Shown here piece after piece: positions 1 to 9,731 of a stretch of DNA of 64,000 bases. The stretch spans positions 40,195,708 through 40,259,707 of the forward strand of contig JAFMSR010000014.1 of NCBI GenBank assembly GCA_022818135.1, read 5' to 3'. The position numbers were made by a program, and so were the translations under genes. The notes under the pieces are model-generated. The model was not told the DNA's origin, did not search any database, and worked only from the letters and a program-made list of their open reading frames with translations. Position 1 is the stretch's first letter; every line of letters starts with the position of its first letter. Source of the DNA: Saxidomus purpurata. Taxonomy: Eukaryota > Mollusca > Bivalvia > Venerida > Veneridae.

Positions 1-1300
1 TAAGTCACCGTTGGTGGAGCAAGTCTGCAAAGTAAGTCACCATTGGTGAAGCAAGTCTTCAAGCAGTCTCCACTAAAGTGAGCCCATTGGTGAAGCAAGT
101 CTGTCAAAGTATGTAGCTCCCTGGTGGAGCAAGTCTACAAAGTGACTTTCCATTGGTGAAGCAAGTCTGAAAAATAGTACCATTGGTGAAGCAAGTCTGC
201 AAAGTAAGTCACTATTGGTGAGGCTAGTCTACAAATTGACTCTCCATTGGGGGAGCAGTCTACAAAGTGACTTTCCATTGGTGGAGCAAGTCTGCAAAGT
301 AAGTCACCATTGGTAGAGCAAGTCTGAAAAGTAAGTCTCCGTTGGTGGAGCAAGTCTGCAAAGTAAGTCTCTGTTGGTGGAGCAAGTCTGCAAAAAGTAT
401 GTTTCCGCGGGGGAACCCCCCCCCCCCCCCCCCGTTGGTGGAGCCCAAGTCTGCAAAGAAGTCACCATGGTGAAGCAAGTCTGCAAAGTAAGTCTCCGTT
501 GGTGGAGCAATTCTACAAAGTGACTTTCCATTGGTGAAGCAAGTTTGCAAAGTAAGTAACCATTGGTGAAGCAAGTCTGCAAAGTGAGTCTCCGTTGGTG
601 GAGCAAGTCTGCAAAGTAAGTCACCATTGGTGGAGCAAGTCTGCAAAGTAAGTCTCCGTTGGTGGAGCAAGTCTGCAAAGTAAGTCAGCATTGGTGGAGC
701 AAGTCTACAAAGTGACTTTCCATTGGTGAAGCAAGTCTGAAAAATAAGTCACCATTGGTGAAGCAAGTCTGCAAAGTAAGTCACTATTGGTGAGGCTAGT
801 CTACAAATTGACTCTCCATTGGTGGAGCTAGTCTACAAAGTGACTTTCCATTGGTGGAGCAAGTCTGCAAAGTAAGTCACTATTGGTAGAGCAAGTCTGA
901 AAAGTAAGTCTCCGTTGGTGGAGCAAGTCTGCAAAGTAAGTCTCTGTTGGTGGAGCAAGTCTGCAAAGTAAGTTTCCGTTGGTGAAGCATGTCTGCCAAG
1001 TGAGTCTCCGTTGGTGGAGCAAGTCTGCAAAGTAAGTCACCACTGGTGAAGCAAGTCTGCAAAGTAAGTCTCCGTTGGTGGAGCAATTCTACAAAGTGAC
1101 TTTCCATTGGTGAAGCAAGTTTGCAAAGTAAGTAACCATTGGTGAAGCAAGTCTGCAAAGTGAGTCTCCGTTGGTGGAGCAAGTCTGCAAAGTAAGTCAC
1201 CATTGGTGGAGCAAGTCTGCAAAGTAAGTCTCCGTTGGTGGAGCAAGTCTGCAAAGTAAATTTCCTCTGCAAAATAAGTCTCCGTTGGTGGAGCAAGTCT
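1..1300. repeat. 32-bp satellite array
   Basis: Head-to-tail monomers of 32 bp built on 'gtaagtc(a/t)cc(a/g)ttggtg' followed by '(g/a)agcaagtctgcaaa'. The spacing can be counted directly: 'gagcaagt' starts at 601, 633 and 665. Variant monomers (for example 'gaggctagtctacaaattg' at 220 and again at 792) recur about 572-576 bp apart, which is 18 monomers, so a higher-order repeat is present. Since 96 nt (three monomers) is a multiple of three, long open frames appear on the minus strand with a 32-residue period; they are by-products of the repeat, not genes. The array begins at or before the window edge. Confidence 0.95.
404..434. repeat. G/C homopolymer interruption of the satellite
   Basis: Inside one satellite monomer the sequence becomes 'ccgcgggggaa' followed by about 19 C, then normal monomer sequence resumes with 'gttggtggag'. 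The matching monomer one higher-order unit downstream (near 975) has no such run. It may be a true insertion, but similar C runs near 7.4-7.6 kb replace recognisable sequence, so an assembly or base-calling fault is likely. Confidence 0.6.
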
Positions 1301-1545
1301 GCAAAGTAAGTTTCTTAAATAAAGTAAGTCTCCGTTGGTTGAGTAGGTTTTCTTTGCGACGGATGTCTTTATAGAGAAGTAAGTCCGTTCGGCGAAGAAA
1401 TTTCACCAGATAGGAAGTGAAACAAGTCCAAGGGGCACAGCAAATTTAAGACGTGAAGCAAATCCAGGAAGCGCAGCAAGTCTTAGACGAGCAGCAAGCC
1501 CACGAAGCGCAGCAAGTCTAGTTACTCGGAATGTAGCAAGTCTAA
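1300..1545. repeat. Degenerate edge of the satellite array
   Basis: Monomers lose regularity after 1300. A second motif, 'gcagcaagtc' or 'gcagcaagcc', recurs roughly every 25-35 bp between 1435 and 1545 ('gaagcgcagcaagtc' at about 1475 and 1515). This is the decayed, unhomogenised border expected at the edge of a satellite array. Confidence 0.65.
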
Positions 1546-1714
1546 GAGGAGTTCAGTTGCAGTTAGTAACCGCTTCATCAACTAGACACATATCCTGTCC
1601 AGAGAACCTTAATTTCTTTACCAGATACAATAAGTGGCGAGAGAGTATTTAATATTGCCATCATATATGAATCACACAAAAAATAGTTTTTATTTCGAAT
1701 TATTTGATTTGACT

Positions 1715-2095
1715 TCATTTTTATGCCCCTACCCGCTTGTTCTTCAAAGAAGTGGGTTATATTGCTTTGCAGGTGTCGGTAGATCTTTGATTTCTTCTCA
1801 ATAACTTAAAAAGGATTTAACCTAGAGGTCTCAAACTGGGTAGGGATATTGGTCACGGAAAGTAAATGAACCCTATTCATTTTGAGGTCATGGGGTCAAG
1901 GCTAATATCACAGTGACCTTGCATTAAAAAACTTTCCACTTAATAATATGAGAAGACCTAGTCTCACACTTGGTAGGGACATTGGTCATGAAGGTCAAAG
2001 GTCAAAATCACAATAGCCTTGTATTTAAAATGGTTTCCGCTTGATAACTTGAGATGGCTCTGACCTTGAGGTCTCGAACTAAAATTTCCTATTGT
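1715..2095. repeat. Dispersed repeat with ~110-130 bp internal units
   Basis: The unit 'gtctcaaactgggtagggat' near 1829 recurs as 'gtctcacacttggtagggac' at 1961 and as 'gtctcgaact' at 2071, with 'ggtcac/tggaagg' and 'cacagtgaccttg' blocks in between. The preceding 'tgggttatattgctttgcag' also belongs to a repeat type I associate with bivalves. No open frame or terminal repeat defines the element class. Confidence 0.6.
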
Positions 2096-3080
2096 GTGTG
2101 AACGTATAGCGTAAACGAACACTTGCTATATCGAATGTTGCTTGAAGGTCAACTATTTGTTCTATTTACTAGACAAACGCTGCTCTTGAAAATAAATGAG
2201 AATGCTTAAAATAAATCACAATTATAAAGAATTTTAAACGACATTCTCTTAAAGAAAATCTGAAAAGAATAAATTTAACACATTTTCTATGGAAATTAAG
2301 AAAAATGACAAGGAAGTGAAAAGGGAATGAATATGCCCACAAAAACCTCTCCAATTCAACGAAATGCAAAGTAATACGAAATTCGACAAAATGATGTTAG
2401 AAACCTTGTAATAACAGAAGCTATTTATCTCTAAGATATTATACTTCCGCGTAGAATATCTTAGACTAGCACAAAAGGCTTACAATATAAAATTTTGCTT
2501 TATAGGGAGCATACCCTACATCTTGCAGATTATTTTCTCAAAGTGCTGTTAATAAGTTAGATGTACATGTACGTAAAGTAATAGTAAATGTACTTTTCAA
2601 GAACATATATCGAGAAATGTCTCGTTTCTGCATGCGCACAAAATACCGATATAACGACCTTTCGTAGTAAATCGCTATTCACTCGTAAATTACGAAACAA
2701 GTGTTTATAAGGTTTAACGGAACTACAGCACGTATGGATCCTCTATTTGTATCGATATTTGTAGGAATTTTTACCTGAAACTTTGAGGTTAAGTGGCAAT
2801 CCTGTTATGTTCTGAAAATAAATCGCTCTCAGTTAGAGAGTATGCATATCAGCACTTCTTTTGCTCCCCTCCCTCCTTTCTACCCTGTTAATAATCAATA
2901 AGAGTACCATGTTTGATGATCCTGTGACCAAGCCTTCTGCAGTTGTTGACCGGGAACTGTTCTACAATAAAAGCGCCACAATGACCTTGAATCTGTATGG
3001 ATCATCTATTAGTCCTGACCATTTATTCTACAAAGTCATATGGTATTTCGGCCAATGTTTCGGAAACTTTATTTTCTTAT
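2096..3080. other. No recognised feature
   Basis: AT-rich unique-looking sequence. Short open frames are present, such as one at 2861-3172, but none shows domain similarity, and the latter runs into a fold-back repeat. I see no gene here. Confidence 0.5.
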
Positions 3081-3172
3081 TTAAAGCTGCTCGCCCTCAT
3101 GTGATTGAAATAACCAGGCAGTTCGAAGAACCTTATTTTTTTCACCAACATCTGAGGGCAATCAGCTTTTAA
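3081..3172. repeat. Short fold-back copy of the AAAGCTGCTCG MITE family
   Basis: The left end 'tttaaagctgctcgccctca' faces the right end 'tgagggcaatcagctttt'; their inverted complementarity is about 17 bp with two mismatches. The interior is only about 55 bp and carries 'cttatttttttcacc', also seen inside related copies at 23.4, 30.0 and 30.6 kb. It reads as an internally deleted miniature inverted-repeat element. Confidence 0.65.
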
Positions 3173-3654
3173 AAAGCCACTTTAATTACTAGAATTCTTG
3201 CAAACACGCAATAAAATTGTCGTTTCTTGTTTTTATGACCAGTAAAATTCACAAGTTCATAATTATACAAGTATATAATTGTAGTTCTTGACAATCACGT
3301 CATTTTGTTCCTGTTAAAAAGTCGGCATACTCTCTTGATTTTATTGAGACGAAATTTTCATCGATCCCCGAGTATCGTCAATTTATACTTTTACGACCAT
3401 GCTAATGAACTACTGTATGAAAAATATCAGCACTCTATGAGTTTTTCTGTTTCAGGTAATTACCTCCGCGACATATAATGTATAATAAAATGTTTATTAC
3501 CCTCTCGCGTTATCTACAAAGGTGATATCGTTTGAAAGCTTCAGCGATTCGTTTTATGTAGAATATAAAGAAAAAAGAGGTCCATATAGACCAGTATCGC
3601 TCTACTTGACTTACTGCACTGTTGTGAATAAGTTCTGTGAAAATCTTTCGGAAT

Positions 3655-4112
3655 AGAAGCATAGAAAAGATAACAGATGTCACTGTGACAGTGACCCGGT
3701 AACCCCAAAACAGTAGGTACCATTTGCTCAGTAAGACCAATCATCTATGAAGTTTGAAGAATGTTGTTGATCAAGATCTCAAAATATAGCGCTGAAACGA
3801 TTGTCAAAGTTCGGGTCACTGTGATTTTGATTTTTGACAACCTAACAATAGGAACCATCTACAGGTTGCAGGCAACTTTTTGAGCAAGTTTTTTGTGATT
3901 TGTAGAGTGTTATCAAAGAAAGTTAAACGGAGGTCACGATGACCTTAGACTTTGACCCACTAAAACCCCAAAACCAATAAGAATCGTGTACTCAGTAAAA
4001 CAAATAATCTTGTAAAGTTAGAAGTATGTGGGTTATATAGATCTTATGATGTTAAGCAGAAACGATTTTTTCAAAGTTCGGGCCAGTGTGACCTTGACCT
4101 TTGACTCACTCC
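3655..4112. repeat. Dispersed repeat, two ~268-bp units
   Basis: The block 'gaaacgattgtcaaagttcg' plus 'ggtcactgtgattttgattt' near 3793 returns near 4061 as 'gaaacgattttttcaaagtt' plus 'gtgtgaccttgacctttgac', a spacing of about 268 bp. The wording matches a very common bivalve dispersed repeat. The sequence ends at the left boundary of the segmental duplication, so it may have helped mediate it (inference). Confidence 0.6.
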
Positions 4113-4900
4113 GTACGCTGTCTATATGTGTTTTCATTTTTAGTGCAATGAAGCCAAAATGAAAGCAAAATAACTGAAAATGATGTAGGTCTGTTTATCG
4201 TGTTTATCATAAAATTCTACGGACGTCAAGTTGCGTCAATTAATTATAATTGTAGTTTTGTGTTGCCAAAAATAACCTTTATATTAAATCCAGCACGTTG
4301 TGTCAAAATGAAAGTTGGCAATCGAACGTTCTTAGAAAACAGATGCATTGTAAGATTTCTGTATTTGGAAAGAGAGAACAGCTGAACAAGTGGCGTTAAT
4401 GAGAAGTGACTCGGAACATTTAGTGATAATCTATGAAAAGCGTTTCCTTTCCAAGAGGGATTGTCGGGTTGGGGAAATCTTTTATGTCATAAGCTATTTC
4501 GTCTGACAGATCTTTAGCAAAGCCTGACAAACAAGTGCTATCCGTCGTATAACTTATTCAAGAGGCACGTTAACTTTTGATCAGGATGTGCGCAGCACGT
4601 ACGTTGAATTGCAATTTTTATTTCTCTAATATTTTTCAGAAGAACTTAAAGGGGGACGCAAGTAAGAATATAACTTAGGATGAAACTGAAGAGCTTGTTA
4701 ATACAAGAACAATTGAAGATTGAAAGAGGCTAAAAATTAGAAGATTTATGATAAATCTAAGATTGATTTAATATGCAAATATATTTGCAATAAGACAAAT
4801 TATACTCACTATTAGACACGCCCATGTTTCAAAACTTAATTTTGAACCCCAATTAATTATTTTCTCGAGTCTGCTTTTCATCAGGAATTTTTAACATTGA

Positions 4901-5260
4901 TTAAAGCTACTCACTCTCAGTTACCGTTGAAAAATATATTTAAAAAATGGCATACATGTACATTAATATAAAAATAAATGCTAGAATCAAAATATAAGCA
5001 AAGATCTAGGCAGGAATGAGCAGAAATCAATTGAAAATGTCGGTAACACGGCACCGCTACACTATATGTTTATATTGGAATTTCAAAAGCGTTTGCAACG
5101 CTTTTTGATTTGGTATCGTATCATTTGAAATTTAGAGATATACGTGACAGAAATTTATACTGAAGCCTTTTTATATGACTATATGTTCTAAGAGACGTTA
5201 TTTAAATACAGTTTCAAGAACTTTACTTTTTTACTTAAATCTGAGAGCAAGCAGCTTTAA
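4901..5260. mobile_element. MITE-like element flanked by TTAA (AAAGCTGCTCG family)
   Basis: The left end is TTAA then 'agctactcactctcag'; the right end is 'ctgagagcaagcagct' then TTAA. The ends are inverted complements with few differences. Copy B of the surrounding duplication lacks the element, reading 'acattgatttagtgtcatg' where copy A has 'acattga', the element and 'atgtcatg'. The empty site supports insertion at a TTAA-like target. There is no coding capacity, so it would depend on a transposase in trans. A TTAA target suggests a piggyBac-like mobiliser (inference). Confidence 0.75.
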
Positions 5261-5393
5261 ATGTCATGTAGGTTACCAAATTTGAATCTTCAATAATCTT
5301 TCATTTAATACTCTGATTTGAGAAGTTTTTTTAGCAGTGCGTTCCTATAACGAGTTCTTCAATTTAAAGAAAAATATTTTCTGACTTGCCTTT

Positions 5394-5720
5394 CCCATTA
5401 AGTATTTGTAAGACTTTGTGTGTTGGTGGTGTGCACTTCTGGGTGCTGTGGGGTTCGTTTTGGGGAGGCTGCGTTTTTGGTACGTGGCATTCCCTGTTTG
5501 ATATTATTTTTGTTTTTTTGTCTTGAGTAGAATTTGTTTCAGTGTGCTTTGATTTGTACTATTAAGTTTTGCATTCATATAGTTTTATCACAAGTTAAAA
5601 TTTGACAGAAGTATCTCCCATTAAGTATTTGTAAGGCTTTGTCATCAGTCGAATTTGTTTCAGTATGTTCGGATTTGTACTATTAAGTTTTGCATTCATA
5701 TAGTTTTGTCAGAAGTTAAA
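5394..5720. repeat. Local ~105-bp host duplication, one copy split by a retroposon
   Basis: 'cccattaagtatttgtaag' occurs at 5394 and again at 5609, each followed by '(a/g)ctttg', a '(g/c)ag(t/c)(a/c)gaatttgtttcagt' block and 'tactattaagttttgcattc'. The first copy is interrupted by the retroposon fragment at 5418-5520. Copy B has a single version near 13612. Confidence 0.65.
5418..5520 (+). mobile_element. 5'-truncated retroposon fragment (shared 3' end)
   Basis: 'gtgtgttggtggtgtgcact' through 'tggcattccctgtttgatat' and a T-rich tail. The same right-hand end occurs at 13175-13245 (about 75 bp) and 17029-17130 (longest copy), with different left ends. Shared right end plus variable left end is the classic pattern of target-primed retroposition, so the right end is probably the 3' end of a non-LTR or SINE-like element. 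Confidence 0.6.
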
Positions 5721-5794
5721 CTTTGAAATAAGTAAGATGGATTTGGTTTTTCTGTCATTGCAATATGCACATATATTTCAAAGAAACATTTTAA

Positions 5795-6650
5795 CAGAGT
5801 ATCTTCTCTTGCTTACAGATAGGTCTCATGATGGTACATAAGTACTGCCTTTCAAAGTAATATCTCAAATGGTTAAGTCAACAAGTGGAAAAGAATGAAA
5901 ATTTTAACTGAGTTTCTAAGTAAAAAGGGCCTAATTCAAATAAAATCCTTGACAGAATTACCTTCTCCTGCCCATGTTTTGGGATCATGATGGTTTACAA
6001 GTACTCCAACTTTCAAATTAATATCTCAAACAGTTTAGTCAAAAAGTGGACTGGTAAGAAAAACTTAACCAAGATTCTCAGTCGATAAAGGGCCTTAATT
6101 TTTAAAACAAATCCATGACAGAGTTACCTTCTCTTGCCTACAGATGGGAGGTGATGATGTAAACAAGCATTAAAAGTTTCAAAGCAATATCTCAAAGGGT
6201 TAAGGCAATAAGTGGATTTTACCCATATTCAATGTATTTTCTAAGTAAGAAAGGGGCATAATTCTGTCATAAACCTTGACAGAGTTATGTTCTCTTGTCT
6301 GTTGATGTAGGTCATGATGGTAAACAAGTGTGGTTAGTTTCAAAGCAATACCTCTAATGGTTTTGAAATAAAGTGAGGTGGTACGAAAAACTTAACCAAG
6401 CTCAATACACTTTTTTAAGTAAAAAAAACCTTGACAGAGTAATGTACTCTTGTCTGTAGAAGGAGGTTATGATGGTAAACAAGTATGATAAGTTTCAAAG
6501 CCATACCTCTAATACTTTTGAAATAAAGTGGGGTGGTACGAAAAACTTAACCAAGGTGTGACACCAACGCCGACGCCGACGCCGACACCGACGCCGACGC
6601 CGGGGCGAGTAGGATAGCTCCCCTTTTCTTCGAAAAGTCGAGCTAAAAAT
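5795..6650 (+). mobile_element. Dispersed non-autonomous repeat with ~160-bp core units, possibly pearl/Helentron-derived
   Basis: Present in copy A only; copy B runs across the site near 13790-13830. It holds about four divergent units each containing 'cttgacagagtta', 'ctcttg(c/t)ctacaga' and 'tttcaaagcaatatctc', then the terminus 'cttaaccaaggtgtgacacc', a GACGCC stretch, 'cgagtaggatagctcccctt' and 'ttcgaaaagtcgagct'. A second copy at 36.0-42.3 kb hosts the BEL/Pao insertion. Tandem ~160-bp core units with fixed ends recall the bivalve pearl elements linked to Helentrons; that assignment is inference. Confidence 0.65.
6563..6603. repeat. GACGCC hexanucleotide microsatellite
   Basis: About six to seven tandem copies of 'gacgcc' with one 'gacacc' variant. 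It forms a fixed part of the 3' end of the surrounding dispersed repeat; the second copy at 42.27 kb has a shortened version. Confidence 0.8.
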
Positions 6651-7375
6651 GAATAAGTAAAAATTCCATTAATGTTCCTTTCCCACAGATGTATGTTTGA
6701 TTACTTCTTATCACAGTTAATTTAACATCAAGGCTAACAATATGGTGTCGAAACCTCCAATATATTTATAGACATTTTTGCCCCTTTCATCTGGAGCAGT
6801 CACTTTAGTGTGTGTAAACTAATGTTCTAGACAACCACCTAAAATTTGTATGTTCGTGTTTTCAACCGATACATTAAGGAGAGACCTGTCTGAATGCTGT
6901 TATAAGTCGCGTCTTACTCCGGTCAAGTGAACGTTTTTATCTTGGATTTAGCTACACGCTGTGTTATATAACAGAGAATAGTAAGGCTCATAGTGTAAAT
7001 ATAATCCAGTCTGAAATCAGGACGTAATTGGCACAGGGTGTGTCTTAGCTGATAATAACAAGTGTGCAGTAAGGACGTAACGTAACTGACAGAGCCAGTT
7101 CTGTATCAATAATAAACCTATTCATTTAGGATCAAATACTAGATCACCAGGAAAAATTGCATAAAGACAATATAAGTTCTCTAGAGCTCACATTAATTAC
7201 CCAATGCAATTATGTTGTGTCAATGTTTATTCGGTCAAGTTTGAATCTGGGTTACTTGGGATCAAAAACTACATCACACATAGTGGAATAAAAAAAACCT
7301 TGTCAAAATTATTCAGTTAACGTTTATGTCTTATCATCATCATCATGACAATAATTAGTCAGAATGTTGAAACCT

Positions 7376-7376
<1 letters not shown>

Positions 7377-7410
<34 letters not shown>
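7377..7410. repeat. Poly-C run
   Basis: About 32 consecutive C after 'gttgaaaccttg'. The neighbouring repeat copies have ordinary mixed sequence at this point. Probably an artefact; a real homopolymer cannot be excluded. Confidence 0.8.
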
Positions 7411-7464
7411 ATCGAAATTCCAGAATAACTTTGTTAACATTCTAGAGGCCGCATTTATTCTTTA

Positions 7465-7620
7465 TAATAAAAAAAGGAATGCTTGTCTTTGGTTTCAAAA
7501 AAATCTCAAAGAAGCCACGTACCAAAAACCCCCCCCCCAAAAAAAACCCCCCCCCCCCCCAAAAACCCCCCCCCCACACACACACACCCCCCCCCCCCCC
7601 CCCCCCCCCCCCGTACACAT
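7465..7620 (-). mobile_element. Inverted retroposon fragment overwritten by C/A runs
   Basis: 'gccacgtaccaaaaac' at 7513 is the exact reverse complement of the 'tttttggtacgtggc' found in the retroposon at 5487, 13200 and 17086. Beyond it the expected G/C-mixed sequence is replaced by blocks of C and A, then 'acacacacac', then C again, in the same order as the A-rich, C-rich and CA-repeat segments of the intact copy. The region looks like a low-quality consensus of a genuine inverted copy. Confidence 0.55.
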
Positions 7621-7779
7621 GGTCAAATCTAAGAACACTCTAGAGGCCTCATTTATTTACAAAGCAAAAGACAAACAATCAAATCTTGAAAGTATCCAAG
7701 AATAACTTCCCCCCTGTATAACATTCTAACAGGCCGCATGTTATGTAAAAACAAATCTCTTATAAATATATAAAAAAAA

Positions 7780-7895
7780 CCTTGAGTCCAAGAATGCTTG
7801 TCTTTAATGTTTTGCAGAAGGCAGAGCACCAAAAAAAACACCCTTAAAGGCCCAAAAAAAAAGGAAAAAAAAAAAAAAAAAAAAAATTTTTTCCC
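7780..7895 (-). mobile_element. Second inverted retroposon fragment with poly-A run
   Basis: 'aaaccttgag', 'tttgcagaaggcagagcacc' and 'aacacccttaa' match the reverse complement of 16130-16200 ('cttaagggtgttt', 'ggtgctctgccttctgcaaa', 'ctcaaggttt'). Expected 'gag' between 'caccaa' and 'aaacacc' is replaced by A, and the stretch ends in about 25 A, six T and five C. Confidence 0.6.
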
Positions 7896-8569
7896 CCTTG
7901 TCAAGTCAAGTTTGAATCTGGGTAACCTGTGATCAAAACGTTTTACCGAGACGTAGTTTGGATTTCAACTCTTACATGTATATGTGTCATTTAAACTCTG
8001 GCATCAAGTGAATACAAAATTCTAATAGTGCCACTATAATACATCATGCGTTTTATTGAAATCTGATTCTATAGACGCGTTATCAATTTCAATGCGAACC
8101 AGACATCTCCGTATTACTTCAATTTCTGCGCTCGATTTACTAATTTGAAAAAGTGCCTTAAACTGCTGAACAAACAAAGATACTGTTATCATAGCAAGAT
8201 AAATCACAACAGTAAATACACGTGAGAATATCTTCTTTCATCATCCTCCGATTGCAGAATTTATACTGATGCATTTACTTAACAAGTCTAAATTCTGAAA
8301 TGCAAGTAATGTCAATTTGTGACATGCGACTCAATAAATGCGAAATAATATATGGGATCGTGTCTCACAATGGTTCAGCGCCTTTCCTGTTGAAGACAGA
8401 AACTTTCATTTGTTAATGTCAATAGCTTCACGCTATAGCAAATGCATAAAATCATTAATTCCTAAACATCAGTCACATTCTCTGACCTTTTACAAAAAAA
8501 AAATGACGGAATTGAAACGGCTTGACGTTAATCTGTTTTATATATTTTACTCTCCGGGAATAACAGTAA

Positions 8570-8777
8570 GGCAAAAAAAAAATGTTTGTTTCAGGTTTCA
8601 TGTCCCAAAAATATAGGGTAGGTAGGTAGGGAATTTTTTTTTTATTCTTAAACTAACCAAATTCATAATTTTGAATATATTTATGCTAAAAAAATTAAAA
8701 TGCATAAAAAGTTCTAGGGGCGGGGCAAAAAAATAGGGTAGGTCGGGAAACCTGAAACAAACATATTTTTTTACGCC
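8570..8777. mobile_element. 208-bp MITE with perfect 17-bp inverted repeats
   Basis: 'atgtttgtttcaggttt' at 8582-8598 is the exact reverse complement of 'aaacctgaaacaaacat' at 8748-8764. Complementarity continues outward through an A/T run to 'ggc' (8570) and 'gcc' (8777). Internal 'tagggtaggt(a/c)gg' occurs at both ends. The element is absent from copy B, where the flanks are shortened, so the target duplication cannot be read. No open frame. Confidence 0.8.
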
Positions 8778-9037
8778 AAAGTGTACACTGTATATTAATT
8801 TTCAGACTAATACTAACAATTGTTAAAGGCGTAGTGGCTTGCTTAACAATTTCTCATAGATGCAACTATGTACGAAACAACAATTATTGCGATAACGTTC
8901 ATTGTGTGCGTTCACCTTTAACATATTTAACACTGTACCTTAAGTTAATCTCTGAAAAGCAGAGGAAGGCTACGCTTATTTAATTGTTTCACCTGCACAA
9001 AAGGTTTGAAAAAGGGACTTCATACAATAATGTAAGC

Positions 9038-9731
9038 TTAAAGGTGGTCAATTACTTTTAAGCAACATTTTATGACAATTTTTACTTTTAAATTTGTATA
9101 TTCTGTTTTAGATTTATTTAATGAACAAAAAGACCCATTACATAGAGTTAGATTCCTATCAGAAGTTTACAGTTTATTACTTTTTAATTTTTTTTTGTTA
9201 TTACCCCCCTTTAATATGAAAGTATTTAAAACGTTGAGTATTTCTTTTTTATTTCAATATAATTTCTACTTTTACATTTAAGTTGGATAGATATACAAAT
9301 ATTTTAACATTCTGAACTAAAATGCAAGTTTTAAAACTACGTGTTGCTTCTGAATTCATTTATTTCCAATCTATCTTGGGTGCGCATCCAAGATAGGTAA
9401 AGGGAGGTAATAATAATTGTTCAAACTTGCATTTCTAATGAATTCCATCTAAATATATAATTTTTAATGCAAATATTTCACAAATATAATACAATAGGTC
9501 TTATATTTATATCTTTCCTTAGGCAAAGTATGTGTATCAAATTTTTACTTATGATAAAATAACTCTATCTTGGTTGGGCAACCAGAATAGGGAAATCAAG
9601 TTTTAGAAATACCTCCAGTTAAAATCTTACTTGAATTAAGCGCTAAGTGAACATATACGAGTGTAAATGATCAGATGTTAAAGTTTCAAACAAATCTGTT
9701 ACATGGCCAAATTCTAATTATATACCTTTAA
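9038..9731. mobile_element. ~690-bp element at a TTAA site, copy A only
   Basis: The left end is TTAA then 'aggtggtcaattac'; the right end is 'gtaattagaat'-like complement ending 'acct' then TTAA. Copy B reads 'aagctaaagacccaaatgac' across the site, where copy A has 'aagc', the element and 'ggcccaaaatgac'. That comparison fixes both ends. Inside is a perfect 9-bp hairpin 'ctatcttgg'...'ccaagatag' at 9373-9398. No gene is visible, so it is non-autonomous. Confidence 0.65.

Larger units (their letters stand above)
7140..7935. repeat. Mosaic 'ctagaggc(c)cattt' dispersed repeat, copy A version
   Basis: Units with 'tctagag(c/g)(t/c)c(a/g)cattta', 'gtcaagtttgaatctgggt' and 'gatcaaaac' recur near 7180-7250, 7430-7460, 7640-7660 and 7905-7945. 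Copy B holds the same family at 14.7-15.27 kb. Fragments of the retroposon family seen at 16-17 kb lie inside it in inverted orientation, and several poly-C runs disrupt it. Confidence 0.55.

Noticed and set aside
135..1406. Long overlapping minus-strand open frames with repeated 'LLHQ', 'LTLQTC' and 'TNGDLLCRLAPP' motifs
   Set aside because: They mirror the 32-bp satellite; three monomers make 96 nt, so frames stay open by arithmetic. All three minus-strand frames are open at once.
2861..3172. 103-codon open frame
   Set aside because: Its second part reads through a fold-back MITE; no recognisable domain.
7364..7705. Proline-rich 113-codon frame
   Set aside because: Entirely produced by poly-C runs that look like assembly faults.
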